DNA of 64,000 nt from Bacteroidota bacterium (GTDB lineage: Bacteria; Bacteroidota; Bacteroidia; Flavobacteriales; Weeksellaceae). The position numbers and the translations under genes were made by a program. Every line of letters starts with the position of its first letter. The first letter of the stretch is position 1. Below the pieces are notes generated by a model. That model was not told the origin of the DNA, ran no database searches, and saw only the letters and a program-made list of their open reading frames with translations. Below, one piece after another: positions 44,147 through 53,474 of this stretch. Location: contig JAEWIE010000019.1 of NCBI GenBank assembly GCA_023387375.1, forward strand, positions 124,001-188,000. The letters run 5' to 3'.

Positions 44147-44935
44147 TTAATCTCGCCACTGCTCAGGAATATCGCAAACAGGTATAGGATTCATTTTATG
44201 TTGCGCTTGTCTATTCATGCGCTTAAAAATCTGGTAAACTTCGAGCATTCGCCCCTCATAATCGTCCTGTGACTTTTGTCCCCATTCTTTTTGAATCGCC
44301 TCAAGCTCCTTATAAGTAGCTCCAATTTGCTGCTCATCGGTTCGCTCCACATCCCAAAGCCCATCAGTAGGAATGGCATTTTGAATAGAATCTACTAAAT
44401 CCAATTCTCGCGCCAACTGGTAGACTTCCGTCTTATACAGATCTCCAATGGGAGATACATCCACACCTCCATCTCCGTATTTCGTATAAAAACCAATGCC
44501 AAAGTCTTCGACTTTGTTTCCCGTTCCACAAACGAGTAGTCCTTGGGTTTGCCCGTAGTAATAAAGCGTGAGCATTCTTAATCTTGACCGGGTATTGGCA
44601 AGTGCTAATTTATTGTCCCGCACAGGTAGATTGGATTCCAGCTTGGCTTGTAAATTCCCAAACGAATCCGTTAGATCGACTTTTAAAGCTTTTATTTTGC
44701 TATATTTTGTTTTTAGATCTTCAATATGCTCCCAAGCTCGATTGACTTCGGACTCTTTTTGACGAATAGGCATTTCCAACAGAAGAAGTTCAAGTCCTGT
44801 TCTCGCGCATAACGCAGAAACCACAGCGGAGTCCACTCCTCCTGAAACACCCACCACATAGCCTTTCACACCAGCATTAAGCGCATACTCTTTCAGCCAG
44901 TCTACGATCCGATTAATTATTTTTTCGCTTTGCAT
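44147..44935 (-). CDS. nadE: NH3-dependent NAD+ synthetase
   Basis: A 262-residue enzyme that amidates deamido-NAD+ using ATP and ammonia. The ATP-pyrophosphatase P-loop is VSGGVDSAV (Ser31-Ser36), with GTGNKVEDFGIGFYTKYGDGG downstream split around the substrate site. There is no glutaminase domain. It heads an operon with the barnase and barstar genes. Confidence 0.92.
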   Translation of the reverse strand: MQSEKIINRIVDWLKEYALNAGVKGYVVGVSGGVDSAVVSALCARTGLELLLLEMPIRQKESEVNRAWEHIEDLKTKYSKIKALKVDLTDSFGNLQAKLESNLPVRDNKLALANTRSRLRMLTLYYYGQTQGLLVCGTGNKVEDFGIGFYTKYGDGGVDVSPIGDLYKTEVYQLARELDLVDSIQNAIPTDGLWDVERTDEQQIGATYKELEAIQKEWGQKSQDDYEGRMLEVYQIFKRMNRQAQHKMNPIPVCDIPEQWRD

Positions 44936-45192
44936 CTTTATTTATTTGAACTTCGAACTTCTCTATAAGGCAAGTCCTTTTATTTTACTTAATTTTGTAA
45001 ACTAATTAAGTGGTAAAGATAACAATTGACATGCAGAGATTGAAAGGGAAGCTTTGATTTTTTTTAAATCTACTATTTTGAATCTTCGGATTCTTGATCT
45101 ATTTCTAAAAAGACAAGAAATTTTGAATTCCCTATCAAACACCTGTATTGTCACTAATCCCTAAGCAAATGCTTAGTAGAGAATTTAATACA

Positions 45193-45519
45193 ATGAAAAA
45201 AACGCAAATCACGCTTGATGTCGAACTAGACGAAAACAATGTTCCTGAATCCATCTTGTGGAATGCCCAAGACGGCGGGGTCGAAAAACAGCCTACGAAA
45301 GCCACAATGATCTCGGTTTGGGACGATCGTACAATGGAGGCTCTTCGAATCGACCTATGGACGAAAGACATGCCATTGGATCAAATGAAGATGTTTATCC
45401 ATCAGATTCTCATTTCCCTAGCTAATACGTATTCTAGAGCTTCAGGTGAAGAGGATGTAGCAGCATGGATGGAAGAAATGGCCGAAGAATTCGCTAGCAA
45501 ATCAGCAATTAAAATGTAA
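45193..45519 (+). CDS. gldC: Gliding motility protein GldC
   Basis: A 108-residue cytosolic protein matching GldC: TQITLDVELDENNVPESILW near the N-terminus and ALRIDLWTKDMPLDQMKMF in the middle. GldC assists gliding motility in Flavobacterium. The start is the ATG at 45193 (MKKTQIT); the longer frame from 45148 is unsupported. gldB, its usual partner, is not in the window. A 255-bp AT-rich gap precedes it, with a TAATTTTG element at 44990-44997 far upstream. Confidence 0.88.
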   Translation: MKKTQITLDVELDENNVPESILWNAQDGGVEKQPTKATMISVWDDRTMEALRIDLWTKDMPLDQMKMFIHQILISLANTYSRASGEEDVAAWMEEMAEEFASKSAIKM

Positions 45520-45525
45520 AAAACA

Positions 45526-46671
45526 ATGAAATTTAATACCAAAGTTATTCATGGCGGTCAGCAACATGAACCGCATACTGGGTCAGTCAATGTCCCTGTT
45601 TTCTTAACTTCTACGTTTGCCCAGGAAACGCCTGGAAAATTAAAAGCAGGCTATGAATACTCTAGAGGAGCGAATCCCACAAGACAGGCCTTAGAAGATT
45701 CGCTTGCCAGCATTGAAAACGGACACACGGGGCTTGCCTTCGGATCGGGTCTTGCGGCAATCGATGCCGTCTTGAAGCTATTAAATCCAGGCGACCACGT
45801 GGTGGCCGTGGATGACTTATACGGCGGAACTTATCGCCTTTTCACAAGACTGTTTTCTAAATACCAATTAGAATTTTCTTTCGTAAGCTTTGAGAATGCT
45901 GAGAATTTGGATTCCGCAATTCAAGAAAACACTAGGCTAATTTGGCTTGAGACTCCTACCAATCCGCTAATGAAATTAGTGGACATTCAAAAAGTAGCTG
46001 ACCAAGTGAAGGGGAAAAATATCTTAGTGGCTGTAGACAACACCTTTGCAACGCCTTTCATTCAGCGACCACTCGATTTAGGTGCAGACATTGTAATGCA
46101 CTCCGCAACCAAGTACCTAGGGGGACACTCTGATGTAGTGGCTGGAGCTTTGGTCACAAAAACGAAAGAGCTTGGAGAAGAGCTGCACTTCATCCAATTT
46201 GCAAGTGGAGGAATTTTAGGGCCTCATGATTCCTATTTGGTCTTAAGGGGTATCAAAACTCTTTCCCTTCGAATGGAGCGTCATAGTGAAAACGGAATGA
46301 AAGTGGCAGAGTTTTTAGCACAGCATCCCAAAGTAGACAAAGTGTATTACCCAGGACTCAAATCAAGTCCTCAGTACGAGCTAGCTCAAAAACAAATGAA
46401 CGGTTTTGGTGGAATGGTTTCCTTCACTTTCAAATCTGGCAAAAAAGAGGAAGCGGTGAAGTTTTTAGAATCCATCAAAATTTTTACCCTTGCGGAAAGC
46501 CTTGGCGGTGTGGAATCCCTGGCTAACCATCCGAGCACGATGACCCACGCCTCGATTCCTGCGGAAAAAAGAGAGGAATTAGGCATCACAGACGATCTTG
46601 TAAGACTAAGCGTCGGGATTGAAGATGCAAGCGATTTATTAAGTGACGTAGAAAACGCGTTATCCTTTTAA
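45526..46671 (+). CDS. Cystathionine gamma-synthase/beta-lyase family PLP enzyme
   Basis: A 381-residue Cys/Met-metabolism PLP enzyme. The Schiff-base lysine is Lys196 in HSATKYLGGHSD; YEYSRGANPTR and the C-terminal SLGGVESLANHPSTMTHASI are typical. It could be MetB or MetC; the sequence does not separate the two. It starts 6 nt after gldC, on the same transcript. Confidence 0.9.
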   Translation: MKFNTKVIHGGQQHEPHTGSVNVPVFLTSTFAQETPGKLKAGYEYSRGANPTRQALEDSLASIENGHTGLAFGSGLAAIDAVLKLLNPGDHVVAVDDLYGGTYRLFTRLFSKYQLEFSFVSFENAENLDSAIQENTRLIWLETPTNPLMKLVDIQKVADQVKGKNILVAVDNTFATPFIQRPLDLGADIVMHSATKYLGGHSDVVAGALVTKTKELGEELHFIQFASGGILGPHDSYLVLRGIKTLSLRMERHSENGMKVAEFLAQHPKVDKVYYPGLKSSPQYELAQKQMNGFGGMVSFTFKSGKKEEAVKFLESIKIFTLAESLGGVESLANHPSTMTHASIPAEKREELGITDDLVRLSVGIEDASDLLSDVENALSF

Positions 46672-46699
46672 AAAAAGAACGGCAATGCCGTTCTTTTTT
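46671..46699 (+). terminator. Terminator after the PLP enzyme gene
   Basis: GAACGG/CCGTTC (46677-46682 with 46688-46693) with a small loop, flanked by A-run and T-run. Confidence 0.8.
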
Positions 46700-46716
46700 A
46701 ATCTAAATTTAGAAAA

Positions 46717-47232
46717 ATGACAGAATTCACTCAGTATCTAGAGCACTACATTTCTTTAATTCCCTCGGAAGATTGGAAAAAGGAACTCCTTATTTCTAAA
46801 AACAAAACACTAGATTTACTAAATCCCCTTTCAGATCAAGAGGCCTTGTTTCACTATCAGGAGGGCAAATGGAGTATCAAAGAAGTTTTACAACATCTAA
46901 TGGATGCCGAGAGAATATTTCTTTACCGAGCCCTTCGTTTTTCAAGAAGAGACACGCAACCTTTACAAGGCTGGGACGAACAACTTTACGCCCAAAATGC
47001 AAATGCAAATGCACGCCCATTTCCGGAGATGCTTGAAGAGTTTCAGTGCGTACGTAAGTCCACCTATCTATTTTTTCAAGGGCTTGCGAAAGAAAGCCTG
47101 CAATTTTCGGGCGTTGCAAACGGCCACGAAATTCAAGTTGAACAATTAGGAAAGCTTCTTTTAGGCCATCACTTGCATCATCTTGAAATCCTTAAATCAC
47201 GCTATTTTCAAAAAATGACATGGAACAAATAA
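46717..47232 (+). CDS. DinB-family protein
   Basis: A 171-residue four-helix protein of the DinB/YfiT superfamily. Possible metal-ligand His residues are in VLQHLMDAE and GHHLHHLEIL. Members include thiol transferases and damage-inducible proteins; the role here is unknown. Its last 13 nt overlap tsaC, so translation is coupled. A TAAATTTA element lies 5 nt before its ATG. Confidence 0.82.
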   Translation: MTEFTQYLEHYISLIPSEDWKKELLISKNKTLDLLNPLSDQEALFHYQEGKWSIKEVLQHLMDAERIFLYRALRFSRRDTQPLQGWDEQLYAQNANANARPFPEMLEEFQCVRKSTYLFFQGLAKESLQFSGVANGHEIQVEQLGKLLLGHHLHHLEILKSRYFQKMTWNK

Positions 47233-47768
47233 TTGAAGTTTTAAATAACGATGGGGTCATTCTTTACCCCACCGATACCATCTGGGGTTTAGGCTGCAAA
47301 GCCACTAGTGTAGAGGGTATTAATCGAATCTATGAGATCAAGTCTCGAGAACAAAGCAAATCCATGATCATACTTGTCGAGAGTGAAAAAAGATTGATGG
47401 ACCTTGTAGAAGTACCCGCCATTGCTTGGGACCTTATGGATCTTGCCGAAAAGCCACTAACCCTAGTTTACGACGATCCCAAGGGACTTCCAAACGAACT
47501 ATTGGCAGCGGACGGCAGCATTGGTATTCGTTTAACCAAAGAGCCCTATTTAAAAAAACTGATTTCAAAACTCAATTGCCCTCTGGTTTCTACCTCAGCA
47601 AACCTGAGTGGAGACAAAAGTCCACTGCAGTTTTCAGACATCCATCAGAACATTGTTTCTAGTGTTGACTATGTCGTAAACCAGGACCTAGATAGGGTTT
47701 CCACTTTTTCTGGTTCTTCCATCATTCGCATCTGGAGTGACAATCGAATCCATGTGATCCGTGAGTAA
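47220..47768 (+). CDS. tsaC: Threonylcarbamoyl-AMP synthase
   Basis: A 182-residue YrdC/Sua5-domain enzyme. VILYPTDTIWGLGCKA and KSREQSKSMIILVES hold the ATP/threonine-binding residues; LVSTSANLSGD is the conserved distal motif. It makes the threonylcarbamoyl adenylate used for t6A in tRNA. Confidence 0.92.
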   Translation: MEQIIEVLNNDGVILYPTDTIWGLGCKATSVEGINRIYEIKSREQSKSMIILVESEKRLMDLVEVPAIAWDLMDLAEKPLTLVYDDPKGLPNELLAADGSIGIRLTKEPYLKKLISKLNCPLVSTSANLSGDKSPLQFSDIHQNIVSSVDYVVNQDLDRVSTFSGSSIIRIWSDNRIHVIRE

Positions 47769-47784
47769 TTATCTAAAGGATTTG

Positions 47785-47792
47785 TATCTTTG
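47785..47792 (+). promoter_or_regulatory. -7 promoter element of cca
   Basis: TATCTTTG is an exact TAnnTTTG match, 68 nt before the cca ATG, leaving a leader of about 60 nt. Confidence 0.5.
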
Positions 47793-47860
47793 CCCACAGG
47801 GGTATTTTTTCTCCTCTGGCGAGGCATTTAGCCCTTCTAAATCCAAGGATTTTTGTCAAT

Positions 47861-49282
47861 ATGAAACTTAACTTAGTACAAAATAAAAATTTCAAGCTTT
47901 TCAAAACGATCTCACAGGTCTCACAGGAAACAGGGCAAACTGCCTATATTGTGGGAGGTTATGTACGTGATCTCCTTTTAAAGCGAGATACACCCACAGA
48001 CATCGATTTTGTGACAGAAGGCTCGGGTTTAGAACTTGCTAAGGCTGTTGCATCCGCACTTGGACCCAATTTAAAAGTTTCGCTTTTTAAAACCTATGGA
48101 ACAGCCATGTTCAAGCATAACGGCCTTGAACTTGAATTTGTAGGCGCACGAAAAGAAAGCTATACGGAAAACAGTCGCAATCCCAATGTGGAATCGGGCA
48201 CTTTAAAAGACGACCAAATGCGTCGTGACTTTACGATAAATGCTATGGCAATCTCTCTTAATCCCGATTCTTTTGGTGAGCTCATCGATCCGTTTCATGG
48301 CATTGAAGATCTTGAAAACAAAATTCTTCGAACCCCTTTAGAACCCGAGCAAACCTACAGTGACGATCCGCTACGAATGATGCGCGCACTTCGCTTTGCG
48401 TCCACATTGAATTTTAGCATTGAACCTGATTCCCTAGCCGCAATCACCACGCAGGCAGAGCGAATAAAAATCGTCTCAATGGAAAGAATCATAGTCGAAT
48501 TCAATAAGGTTATGCTCTCGGAAAAACCTTCTCGTGGTCTACGCCTTATGGAAGAAACCGGGTTACTTAACCTTATCATTCCAGAACTCGTTGCCTTAAA
48601 AGGAATAGAGGAAATCGAAGGACAAACGCATAAAGACAACTTCTATCACACACTAGAGGTGGTGGACAACATTTCAATCTATACTGAGAATCTATATTTA
48701 CGCTACGCCGCGTTATTCCATGATATTGGAAAAGCACCCACCAAAAAATTTGTAGAAGGAATTGGATGGACTTTTCATGGCCATGAATACCTAGGTTCAA
48801 AAATGGTAAAAGCACTTTTTCAAAGACTTAAACTTCCTCTTGGTGCAGATATGAGATATGTGCAAAAACTAGTCAAACTCTCCTCACGTCCCATTTCATT
48901 AGTGACGGATGATGCTTCGGACAGTGCTCTTAGACGATTGCTATTTGATGCAGGTGAAGACCTGGAGGATCTTTTCACTTTATGCAAAGCGGATATCACA
49001 ACCAAAAACGCTAAAAAACAGAGGAACTTTAAAAAGAATTTTGATTACGTCGCTCGCAAAATCAAGGAAGTAGAAGAAAAAGATCAAATCCGAAATTTCC
49101 AACCTCCGGTCTCCGGAGAAGAAATTATGGAACTCTTTAATCTTTCACCTGGTCGAGAAATCGGGATACTCAAAGAGAAAGTCAAAGAAGCAATTTTAGA
49201 AGGGGAAATTGAAAATGAAAAATCCCAAGCAATTTCATTTGTTCTAAAAGAAGCTGAAAAACTAAATTTAAAACGAACATAA
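47861..49282 (+). CDS. cca: tRNA nucleotidyltransferase (CCA-adding enzyme)
   Basis: A 473-residue class II nucleotidyltransferase. The head has GGYVRD (32-37) and the catalytic DID (47-49) in TPTDIDFVTEGSG; the RNA-binding region has DRRDF-like QMRRDFTINAMA; an HD domain follows (ALFHDIGKAPTKK). The tRNA at 8791-8864 lacks an encoded CCA, so this enzyme is needed for it. A strong terminator follows. Confidence 0.92.
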   Translation: MKLNLVQNKNFKLFKTISQVSQETGQTAYIVGGYVRDLLLKRDTPTDIDFVTEGSGLELAKAVASALGPNLKVSLFKTYGTAMFKHNGLELEFVGARKESYTENSRNPNVESGTLKDDQMRRDFTINAMAISLNPDSFGELIDPFHGIEDLENKILRTPLEPEQTYSDDPLRMMRALRFASTLNFSIEPDSLAAITTQAERIKIVSMERIIVEFNKVMLSEKPSRGLRLMEETGLLNLIIPELVALKGIEEIEGQTHKDNFYHTLEVVDNISIYTENLYLRYAALFHDIGKAPTKKFVEGIGWTFHGHEYLGSKMVKALFQRLKLPLGADMRYVQKLVKLSSRPISLVTDDASDSALRRLLFDAGEDLEDLFTLCKADITTKNAKKQRNFKKNFDYVARKIKEVEEKDQIRNFQPPVSGEEIMELFNLSPGREIGILKEKVKEAILEGEIENEKSQAISFVLKEAEKLNLKRT

Positions 49283-49284
49283 AC

Positions 49285-49318
49285 AAAACCGCCAAAATCA
49301 CTTGATTTTGGCGGTTTT
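49285..49318. terminator. Bidirectional terminator between cca and btuB
   Basis: A perfect 16-bp stem (49285-49300 with 49303-49318) with a 2-nt nominal loop and A-run/T-run ends, serving both convergent genes. Confidence 0.88.
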
Positions 49319-49337
49319 CGATTCTTTTTGAAAGGGC

Positions 49338-51248
49338 CTAGAATTGATAATCTACACCTATCATATAATTACGCGGAAGAGTGGTATACCCTGCAACGTC
49401 CGTGTACGACTTATTAAAAAGGTTCCCAATGTTTAGATTTGCTCGCAGAGCATCCGTAATTTTCTGATTTGCGCTCAAGCGAAACACGTGGTAGCTTTCT
49501 AGATTCACATCCTTGACACTTGCGCTCTGCTCATCCCAATAGGAGTCAGTGCGAGAAGATACAAATTGATGAGAGAGAGCAATCGAAGTGCTAGCAAATG
49601 GATCATATTGTAAATAAGAATTAATCCTCTGTTTCGGTTGACGCAAACGGGTAAGTTCATTGTCCTTCTCCACAAAACTAAAGTTGGCACCTAGCCTCCA
49701 CTTCTGCACTACTTTTGAATCAAAACCAACTTCAAACCCTTTTACTTTGTTCTCATTTACATTAATAAATTGTCCTGTGAAATCCGGATTGTTCACATAA
49801 GCAAAAACATCCTCTTCGTTACGTTGAAACAAGGATCCATTCAAAACAAGAGACTGATCCTTGCGACCTACACTGAAGTTAATTTCATGTGTAGAATTGG
49901 TTTCTGGTACAAGTTCTTTGTTTCCTATGGTATAAGGTAAACTTCCATAAAATTGATAGAGAGTAGGCGCAATGAAAGCTGTAGCGTACGAATAGCCAAT
50001 TTTATAATAGTTTGAACCCCATTCTTTCAGAACAAACGGATTAATACTATAAACGAGATGATTTCCGAATTCAGAGTGATGGGTGTTTCGCGCGCCCAGG
50101 TCTAGATGCAGCACTCCCCAATTTAAATTGGCATTAGCAAAAACATCAAAATTTGAAACTTTAGTGTCCTTTAGTACAAGGACTTCTTCCATCGATTCGC
50201 CTCCCCAAGGAAGAGCTTTTGAGCCCATTCTTTGCGTCTCGTAGGATACGCCTGCACTAAGAGAAATGTGCTCGTTAAACGTATAGTGGTTTAAAAGTTC
50301 TACAAAATTATTCTCGCCTTCATAGAAATATTCATCTCTATACTGGTCCGAATTCAAATTCTGAATCGTTCTTTCTGATCCTGACAAACGAGAATTAAGC
50401 ACAAGCTGCCCACCTTTGTAGTTGTAATACCCTCCTAATCCAATAAAGTTTTGAGAATCGTCTCCTCTTCCTTTTCCATCCGAAAAAGCACCTTGATCAT
50501 CTTCGTGAAAATGATGCGATATATTTCCTTGTGCATAGAGGCCAAAAGAATCGGTGTCATACCCGATACGAGCCCCTAGACTTTGTCTTTCGCTTCCGTC
50601 TTTATCAAAATTTTCTCCTTTTGCGGAGGAAAGCCCATCCTGTTTCTCATTTGTTCCACTAAGGTGATAGCTCCAAGCACCTAGTTTTCCTCGAAGGGCA
50701 AGTTGTTGCCCAAAATGACCAAATGACCCTCCTTTTAAACCTGCGATACCCTGTAGATTTCTCTGCGTACTTTTTAGCGTTCGAATATTAATGACCGAAA
50801 CCGTCGCATTCGATCCATAAAGGACAGAAGAAGATCCGTTTAGAATCTCAATACTCTCGATCGATTCTAACGGAATTAAACGAAGATCCGTTGCGGTATA
50901 ATCGTTTCCTGTCACGTCTTTTAAAGGGACACCATCAATTAGAATTAGTACATTGGCAAGTTTACCACCCCTTACCTTTGGGGATTTTGGTTCTTGCGGG
51001 TTGTTGGATGCGCCGGTGAGTTGAATACCACTCACACTTTGGAGGACCTCACTTAAATCACTTCCTTTAAATCGTTGTAAATCTTGAGGCGTTAAAAGCG
51101 TCACGTTTTTTCCTGTTGCATAGAGCTGCTGACTCTGCTTACCTGCAATCGTTACCTCTTGAATTTCACCCACTGAGGGTTCTTGTTGGGCGTGCACTAC
51201 CGATTGTACGACAAGCAGCGCTCCAACAAAAATTAATCGTTTTCTCAT
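49338..51248 (-). CDS. btuB: TonB-dependent cobalamin receptor, BtuB-like
   Basis: A 636-residue outer-membrane receptor: signal peptide (cut near VHAQ), TonB-box-like IQEVTIAG, plug with VLILIDGVPLKDVTGND and ESIEILNGSSSVLYGSNA, and a barrel ending in MIGVDYQF. The cobalamin riboswitch immediately upstream identifies the substrate class as cobalamin or a related corrinoid. No BtuCDF genes are adjacent. Confidence 0.9.
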   Translation of the reverse strand: MRKRLIFVGALLVVQSVVHAQQEPSVGEIQEVTIAGKQSQQLYATGKNVTLLTPQDLQRFKGSDLSEVLQSVSGIQLTGASNNPQEPKSPKVRGGKLANVLILIDGVPLKDVTGNDYTATDLRLIPLESIESIEILNGSSSVLYGSNATVSVINIRTLKSTQRNLQGIAGLKGGSFGHFGQQLALRGKLGAWSYHLSGTNEKQDGLSSAKGENFDKDGSERQSLGARIGYDTDSFGLYAQGNISHHFHEDDQGAFSDGKGRGDDSQNFIGLGGYYNYKGGQLVLNSRLSGSERTIQNLNSDQYRDEYFYEGENNFVELLNHYTFNEHISLSAGVSYETQRMGSKALPWGGESMEEVLVLKDTKVSNFDVFANANLNWGVLHLDLGARNTHHSEFGNHLVYSINPFVLKEWGSNYYKIGYSYATAFIAPTLYQFYGSLPYTIGNKELVPETNSTHEINFSVGRKDQSLVLNGSLFQRNEEDVFAYVNNPDFTGQFINVNENKVKGFEVGFDSKVVQKWRLGANFSFVEKDNELTRLRQPKQRINSYLQYDPFASTSIALSHQFVSSRTDSYWDEQSASVKDVNLESYHVFRLSANQKITDALRANLNIGNLFNKSYTDVAGYTTLPRNYMIGVDYQF

Positions 51249-51339
51249 TACTGAATAATTTTGGTTAAAGTTTACTTACCGGAAAAAATAAAGTCTAAAT
51301 CCTTTGCGGTGACGCGAAGAATAATCAGGCTTTTCCTCC

Positions 51340-51506
51340 GAAAGCGTTAATAAATCGAGTGCTCTTAGATAGGTTTCCTGACTTTCACATTTTTAGGCCT
51401 TCTCCTTACAGGTTGTAAAAATGGCTATTCTAAAAATTTAACGAAGGTGATTTACAGTTGCGGGGACAGTTGATGAATTGCACATCATTCCCTGTTCTAA
51501 AAACGT
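51340..51506 (-). promoter_or_regulatory. Cobalamin riboswitch
   Basis: On the minus strand the leader contains the conserved core CAACTGTCCCCGCAACTGTA (rc of 51453-51472) and the B12-box element GAAAGTCAGGAAACCT (rc of 51371-51386), in the correct order and spacing. It lies between cdd and the btuB-like receptor; a -7-like TATCTTCG (51509-51516) is just upstream. It should lower receptor expression when adenosylcobalamin is bound. Boundaries are approximate. Confidence 0.92.
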
Positions 51507-51546
51507 TGCGAAGATACGAATAAAGAAAGTGTCTTGCTCTAAAAAC

Positions 51547-52029
51547 TTATAAAAAGCTAGAGTCAAACGAAAAAGGAAGCAAATCTCGAATCGATTTCGT
51601 TTTATAAACCTCGCCTGTGGTCGATGCAAAATAAATTTCAATTTCTTTTTCTTGCTTGCTTTCGTATTCAAGGATACTTTGTCGACACGCGCCGCATGGA
51701 GGGGCAAGTACCGTTTTTTTCATTGAACTTTCAGGACCGCCAATAACAAATAATTTAAGGATCTTCTCATTTGGAAAGTTGGCCGAGGTCCAAAAGATAG
51801 CTGTACGTTCGGCACAAAGTCCTGAGGGATACGCTGCATTCTCCTGATTATTCCCTAAAACAATCTCTCCATTCTCTAGTAAAAGCGCACAGCCTACGAG
51901 GAATTTAGAATATGGAGCATAGGCATTATCTCGAGCTTTTTGAGCTGCCTTGTAGAGCTTCTGCGTAATTTCATCTAACTGTTCAACAGAATCGAAATAT
52001 TCATAGTCGATGGTCAATTCTTTGTTCAT
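51547..52029 (-). CDS. cdd: Cytidine deaminase
   Basis: A 160-residue zinc enzyme that deaminates cytidine and deoxycytidine. The zinc and catalytic residues are Cys72-Ala-Glu74 (GLCAERTA) and Cys112/Cys115 (PPCGACRQ). The AYAPYSKFLVGCA segment is typical. The riboswitch of the next gene starts about 40 nt after its stop. Confidence 0.93.
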   Translation of the reverse strand: MNKELTIDYEYFDSVEQLDEITQKLYKAAQKARDNAYAPYSKFLVGCALLLENGEIVLGNNQENAAYPSGLCAERTAIFWTSANFPNEKILKLFVIGGPESSMKKTVLAPPCGACRQSILEYESKQEKEIEIYFASTTGEVYKTKSIRDLLPFSFDSSFL

Positions 52030-52150
52030 CTGAAAATTCTAAAAGTGGGAGTAAATGTAGTACTTTTTCTTTGAGTTCAATACCTGAACCTAGGTTAATG
52101 AGGTAAAAAAGGCTAATTTTACATCAAATACAATCAAAAATAAAGTATCA

Positions 52151-53203
52151 ATGAAACTTTTCACTCCCTTAAAGTTACGAAATTTAGAATTGGAAAACCG
52201 ATGGGTCATGTCTCCTATGTGTATGTATAGTTGTGAGAATGGAATGCCCAATGATTTTCACCTTGTTCATTACGGATCTAGAGCGATGGGAGGAACAGGA
52301 CTCCTAATTATGGAGGCAACTGGAGTCTTGCCAGAGGGAAGGATTACTCACAAATGCCTTGGGTTATGGAACGACGAGCAGAAAGCTCAATTAAAAAAAA
52401 TAGTGTCCTTTATTCATCAAAATTCGAATACAAAAGTGGGAATCCAACTTGCGCATGCGGGAAGAAAAGCATCAACATGGGAAGGAGTACAGCTTCCTAT
52501 CTCCGAGGGGTGGACCACAGTGGCTCCATCTAAGATCCCTTACAAAGACTCAGAACGAGTCCCACACGAATTAAGTGAGCAGGAAATTAAGGACATTGTC
52601 CAAGCCTTCAAAGATGCGGCGGAGCGCGCACTTGATGCGGGGTTTGACCTCATCGAAATACACGGCGCTCATGGCTATTTGATTCATCAATTCCTATCTC
52701 CTCTCTCCAACCAAAGGTCGGATCAGTATGGAGGCTCTTTTGAGAACCGAATTCGTTTCCTACTTGAAATCGTGGATCAAATCATACCCATACTCGATCA
52801 GGATCACCCTTTACTTGTTCGCTTGTCAGCAGATGAATATGCACCGCAGGGTTGGGATGTGGCGCAAAGCATCGAGCTTTCCAAAATTCTAAAATCGAAA
52901 GGCGTGGACTTAATCGATGTATCGAGCGGGGGTAATATTCAAGGAGCTCGAATCTCCGTATTTGATTCTTATCAGGTACCTTTTTCAGAAGCCATTCGAA
53001 ATGAGGCCTCAATCAAAACGGGAGCTGTTGGACTAATTCACAATGCCTTACAAGCAGAAGAAATCTTAACACAAGGCAAAGCAGACCTTATTTTTGTAGG
53101 AAGAGAAATTCTTAGAAATCCCTACCTCGCCAGCCAAACAGCGATGCAATACAAAGAAAATTATAGTTTCCCAACCCAGTACGAACGAGCAAAACTAGAA
53201 TGA
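52151..53203 (+). CDS. namA: Old Yellow Enzyme, NamA/YqjM type
   Basis: A 350-residue FMN-dependent ene-reductase. Cys24 in SPMCMYS is the YqjM-class redox-sensing Cys; the substrate-binding His pair is His171/His174 in EIHGAHGYLIHQF; LAHAGRKAS is also class-typical. It reduces activated C=C bonds with NADPH. Its stop overlaps the DUF2752 gene by 4 nt. Confidence 0.9.
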   Translation: MKLFTPLKLRNLELENRWVMSPMCMYSCENGMPNDFHLVHYGSRAMGGTGLLIMEATGVLPEGRITHKCLGLWNDEQKAQLKKIVSFIHQNSNTKVGIQLAHAGRKASTWEGVQLPISEGWTTVAPSKIPYKDSERVPHELSEQEIKDIVQAFKDAAERALDAGFDLIEIHGAHGYLIHQFLSPLSNQRSDQYGGSFENRIRFLLEIVDQIIPILDQDHPLLVRLSADEYAPQGWDVAQSIELSKILKSKGVDLIDVSSGGNIQGARISVFDSYQVPFSEAIRNEASIKTGAVGLIHNALQAEEILTQGKADLIFVGREILRNPYLASQTAMQYKENYSFPTQYERAKLE

Positions 53204-53472
53204 AATTAGAAGATTTTTTCTGGAGCTGTCCCTATAAAACCTATCTAGGCATTGAGTGTTATGGTTGTGGAGCGCAAACTGCTTTTGCTTTGTTATGGAA
53301 AGGCGAATTTTTCGAATCATTACGCACCTATCCAGCGCTCCCCACTCTACTACTCTTAGGGCTTATATTTCTCCTTTATATTTTAACAAAAAAGGGATGG
53401 CTGAAAAAGCTTCTGCTACCCCTTATAATTCTTAATTTGATTATTATTCTAGGGTCTTATTATCTATTCTAA
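53200..53472 (+). CDS. DUF2752 membrane protein
   Basis: A 90-residue protein with an N-terminal motif CPYKTYLGIECYGCGAQTAF (Cys pair plus CGCG-type) and two membrane helices (about 45-62 and 71-88). This matches the DUF2752 family. Function unknown. Translation is coupled to namA by a 4-nt overlap. Confidence 0.82.
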   Translation: MKLEDFFWSCPYKTYLGIECYGCGAQTAFALLWKGEFFESLRTYPALPTLLLLGLIFLLYILTKKGWLKKLLLPLIILNLIIILGSYYLF

Positions 53473-53474
53473 GT

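Noticed and set aside
51438..51707. Open frame on the minus strand over the riboswitch and the end of cdd
   Set aside because: It overlaps both the cdd coding region in another frame and the cobalamin riboswitch; the protein shows no family signature.
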